Assembly: GCF_000524195.1 (NCBI RefSeq)
Contig: NW_020170503.1
Location: forward strand, 22,066 to 86,065
Direction of reading: 5' to 3'
Length of the DNA: 64,000 nucleotides
Source of the DNA: Echinococcus granulosus
Lineage: Eukaryota > Platyhelminthes > Cestoda > Cyclophyllidea > Taeniidae
Positions 62,101 through 64,000 of this stretch are shown here, in pieces (positions within the stretch are counted from its first letter, which is position 1; each line of letters begins with the position of its first letter). The notes beneath the pieces were generated by a model, which ran no database searches, was not told where the DNA came from, and saw only the letters and a program-made list of their open reading frames with translations. Position numbers and translations under genes: made by a program.

Positions 62101-63500
62101 AAAGCAACTGATCAAGCCATAATAAATAACTAAGAAGTAGTCCCAGTTTACACGATCACATTTTAAACGATGAATATCCCAGATAGTGGAAGAGATAAAA
62201 TCGCATTATTGGAGCAACAGATAAATTTCTTTGTGCTCAAGTAAGCGTCAGATGAAGATGAAGGCATAGAAACTACGAGTGATGCAAAATAGCTGGGGAC
62301 TGCATTAATCAAGGATTTGGAAAATATCAATGAAGTAACAATACCCACCACACACTTTTATGGGGCTTCTCTAGATAAAATAAGACTGGAATGATTTCAC
62401 AAATGAAATCCCAACCCTTTGGGGGTCGAACGCATGGGTGCAGAAGCTTAAAGACAAAATTGCATTATCTATTCGAGGGTCAAGCATTTGCCTGCTAATA
62501 CCTGAGGTCACGTGAATTGTGATTATTAATGATAAGTTGTTCGGTACGATAAGTTCCTCATCTTTGTTATAACTTAGACTACTTACATTACTACCTAGCA
62601 AATAAATAGCTGATTTGCCTTTTTTATTTTTCCCACAGTCAAACTAGACCCACTGCCATCTGATATTTGCTTCTAAATGAACTTAGAATAAGCCATTGAA
62701 TTAAACACTTACCTTAAATACGAAGGTTTCGTTGAAAACGGGATTTAGGGTTTTGCGATGCACCTTCGTTTCAAATTTCTTCTTTTTATTTGGAAGAAGA
62801 AATACCTTTACATAGGGGTCCGAAGTTCCACACATATCCATTGCGGGAAGATCACGAGCTTGGATAATTCCAACAGTCAGCTAGACAAAAAGAGACAGCT
62901 AGATTTATACAGGGGAGAGATGTGTCAGAATGCTGTTTTGTTTTAGCTAGAGGGTACGAAAGGTCCTTTCAGTGTAACGCAATCCTCTCAAGTATTGTAA
63001 CAAAGACATAAAACAATTAATAAAAACATTTATGGCTTACGCTCAATAAATAACTTTATTTAAAGTTCATACAAAAAATGAATATACTTTGGTGTCTTAT
63101 GGAAGCTGCCTTGGACGGTAGTGGTAATTCGCATGATGGTAGATGGTAGCGAAAACCATATGGTTTTTAGAGCTGTGCACTACACATTAAAATTTTGATT
63201 TTAAGATTTTTATTGAATAAAAGTATTTATGGGTACCTAAAGTAGTCTCGTTCAAGAACAAGAGCGAGGGTGGAAAAATTCCGCCAAAATATGGTCAAAT
63301 ACTTTCAGGATAGATGATTTAAACACAATCTTTAAAATTAAATAAAATAAGGTCGAAATGGAATTAGGGCAGGGTCTTGCCTCATTCTTTTGAAAATCGA
63401 ACTCCACGGAGTACTGCAACGAGCCTAAAGAGACCTTTTCCTTTACATCCGCTGCTTTTTCGTTTACTTCCATATTTTCTGTCAGGCCTTGAGTGTCTTC
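52984..63500 (-). CDS. SYT1: Synaptotagmin-1-like calcium sensor, 5' partial
   Basis: Synaptic-vesicle Ca2+ sensor that triggers SNARE-driven fusion by inserting its C2 domains into the membrane. Six minus-strand exons (63500-63381, 62880-62713, 57198-57025, 54158-54041, 53837-53704, 53169-52984) join in frame into 299 residues and a stop. Residues 1-40 are the linker and first C2A strand ([12 protein letters not shown]). C2A has all expected Ca2+ ligands: D55, D61, D113, D115, S118, D121. C2B has D188, D194, D248, D250, D256 and the polybasic strand [12 protein letters not shown]. The C-terminal hallmark [18 protein letters not shown] is present. All ligands are intact, as in the Syt1/2 group rather than non-Ca2+ members. 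The luminal part, transmembrane segment and Cys-rich linker lie beyond 64000. Introns range from 203 to 5514 nt, far longer than in LLGL, and one holds a TRIM element. Confidence 0.95.
53704..53837 (-). CDS. SYT1: Synaptotagmin C2B exon
   Basis: Encodes [11 protein letters not shown], the polybasic strand, and [15 protein letters not shown]. Acceptor ATGTTGCCAG, donor CAG|GTGAGG. Confidence 0.97.
54041..54158 (-). CDS. SYT1: Synaptotagmin C2A-C2B junction exon
   Basis: Encodes [19 protein letters not shown] and [13 protein letters not shown], nearly identical to animal Syt1. Ends with one base of the Asp codon that starts the next exon. Confidence 0.97.
54248..55292 (+). mobile_element. TRIM-type LTR retrotransposon, copy A
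   Basis: Lies in the synaptotagmin intron, antisense to that gene. The 5' LTR spans about 54248-54442 and the 3' LTR about 55103-55292 (ends GGGCGCTACA). The two share GTACGTCGACA and the GGGCG end but are well diverged. A purine tract AAAGGAGGAGAGGA (55081-55094) lies before the 3' LTR. The primer-binding region (TGATAATAGCAGAAAGC) has decayed. The hammerhead-like block lies at about 54895-54940. Confidence 0.75.
56488..56535 (+). repeat. Purine tract
   Basis: G/A-only sequence of the GGAGGGGGAAAGG and GAGAGAGGAGAG type, inside the synaptotagmin intron; low complexity. Confidence 0.6.
57025..57198 (-). CDS. SYT1: Synaptotagmin C2A exon 2
   Basis: 58 codons with [14 protein letters not shown] (Ca2+ loop 3 of C2A). 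Acceptor TTATGTTTAG, donor AAG|GTATAT. Confidence 0.97.
57199..62712 (-). other. Synaptotagmin intron within C2A
   Basis: 5514 nt, AT-rich. It holds one undetermined base (57564) and three copies of an AAATTTAC unit. Plus-strand frames at 58572, 59477, 60087 and 60604 run 70-132 codons; I do not recognise them. Confidence 0.5.
60158..60182 (+). repeat. (AAATTTAC)3 tandem repeat
   Basis: Three perfect head-to-tail copies of an 8-nt unit. Confidence 0.85.
62713..62880 (-). CDS. SYT1: Synaptotagmin C2A exon 1
   Basis: 56 codons: [42 protein letters not shown]. Loop 1 has Cys where the vertebrate protein has Gly (MDMCGTSD). Confidence 0.97.
63381..63500 (-). CDS. SYT1: Synaptotagmin linker exon
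   Basis: 40 codons from the acceptor TTCTTCTTCTTAAG: an acidic/Lys-rich linker, then [16 protein letters not shown]. It ends at a GC donor (GAG|GCAAGA). No GT donor nearby fits the next exon. Confidence 0.92.
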
Positions 63501-64000
63501 CTTAAGAAGAAGAAACAGTAAATTTTGCTTTCCTTGCTGCTGATGATATCGTTACTTCCGATTAGTCACTACAAAACGTTCAGAACAAGACTTCATTTTA
63601 GTGAGGAAAGGGTAAAACAAAATCTTATTGCCAGCGACCAAGTGTATTGGAGTAGTTAATTCCGAATGAATCCTCTTCAACTTCATCTTGAATATTTTCG
63701 GCAAGCCTTTGTTTTGCTGTAGACAGAATTCCCCAGTTTTCTGTCAAAAAAACACCCCAAGCGTTGTCACATCAAATGGGATTGAAAAATGGCCGCAACA
63801 AATGACATCGGAAAGGAAACGCGGTAAATCGGGCAAACCAATGTGCACCTTTGTCTATCGCTTAGACGGAAGGAAGAAGAAGTAAAGATATTTTACGATT
63901 AAATTATTCACTTGAGGGACGATTTTTCTCCACTTAATCCCCAACTTATCATTCCCTACATAGTTCTTACCTATTGACCCACTTTTTGAGAATAACCAGA
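63501..64000 (-). other. Synaptotagmin upstream intron, right edge
   Basis: No transmembrane or Cys-rich exon is visible here on the minus strand, so the N-terminal exons lie beyond the window. Confidence 0.5.

Noticed and set aside
1..64000. tRNA, rRNA, CRISPR or bacterial operon features
   Set aside because: No B-box-like GGTTCGANTCC, no rRNA cores and no spaced direct repeats. The gene structure is plainly eukaryotic.

Overview
This window is eukaryotic and looks like a flatworm, most likely a tapeworm. It is AT-rich, its genes are split into many small exons, and several introns are about 67-78 nt. Two introns are only 32 and 36 nt, which fits the short-intron classes reported from tapeworms. 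The species cannot be read from the sequence. Wide gaps, long introns and many decayed repeats suggest a large-genome lineage such as diphyllobothriids, but that is a guess.

Three genes can be supported. (1) On the minus strand, 4750-5834, three consecutive exons match the second extracellular loop of a prominin (CD133)-like membrane protein. More coding-like pieces lie upstream to about 6760, and the gene is incomplete or broken as read here. (2) On the plus strand, 10375-22331, an 18-exon gene encodes a lethal(2) giant larvae (LLGL) polarity protein. The assembled model stays in frame for 1490 codons and includes the phospho-regulated basic motif. (3) On the minus strand, 52984-63500, six exons encode both C2 domains of a synaptotagmin-1-like calcium sensor. 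Its transmembrane N-terminus lies beyond the right edge. A weaker GPCR-like exon sits at the left edge.

The rest, especially 22-52 kb, holds no gene I can recognise. It contains dispersed repeats. The clearest is a family of about 1.05 kb non-coding elements with about 190-nt direct terminal repeats, a TGG-type primer-binding site just inside the left repeat and a purine tract just before the right one. These are LTR retrotransposons in miniature (TRIM type). Four near-complete copies lie at 28.4, 41.0, 44.7 and 54.2 kb. A truncated copy, solo LTRs and fragments lie elsewhere, one solo LTR being flanked by a perfect 4-bp target duplication. A block shared by the copies, before the right LTR, looks like a decayed hammerhead ribozyme. 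A second, unclassified repeat family has copies at 1.6, 42.4 and 51.1 kb.

The three genes are not functionally linked: LLGL acts in cell polarity, synaptotagmin in vesicle release, and prominin in membrane protrusions.
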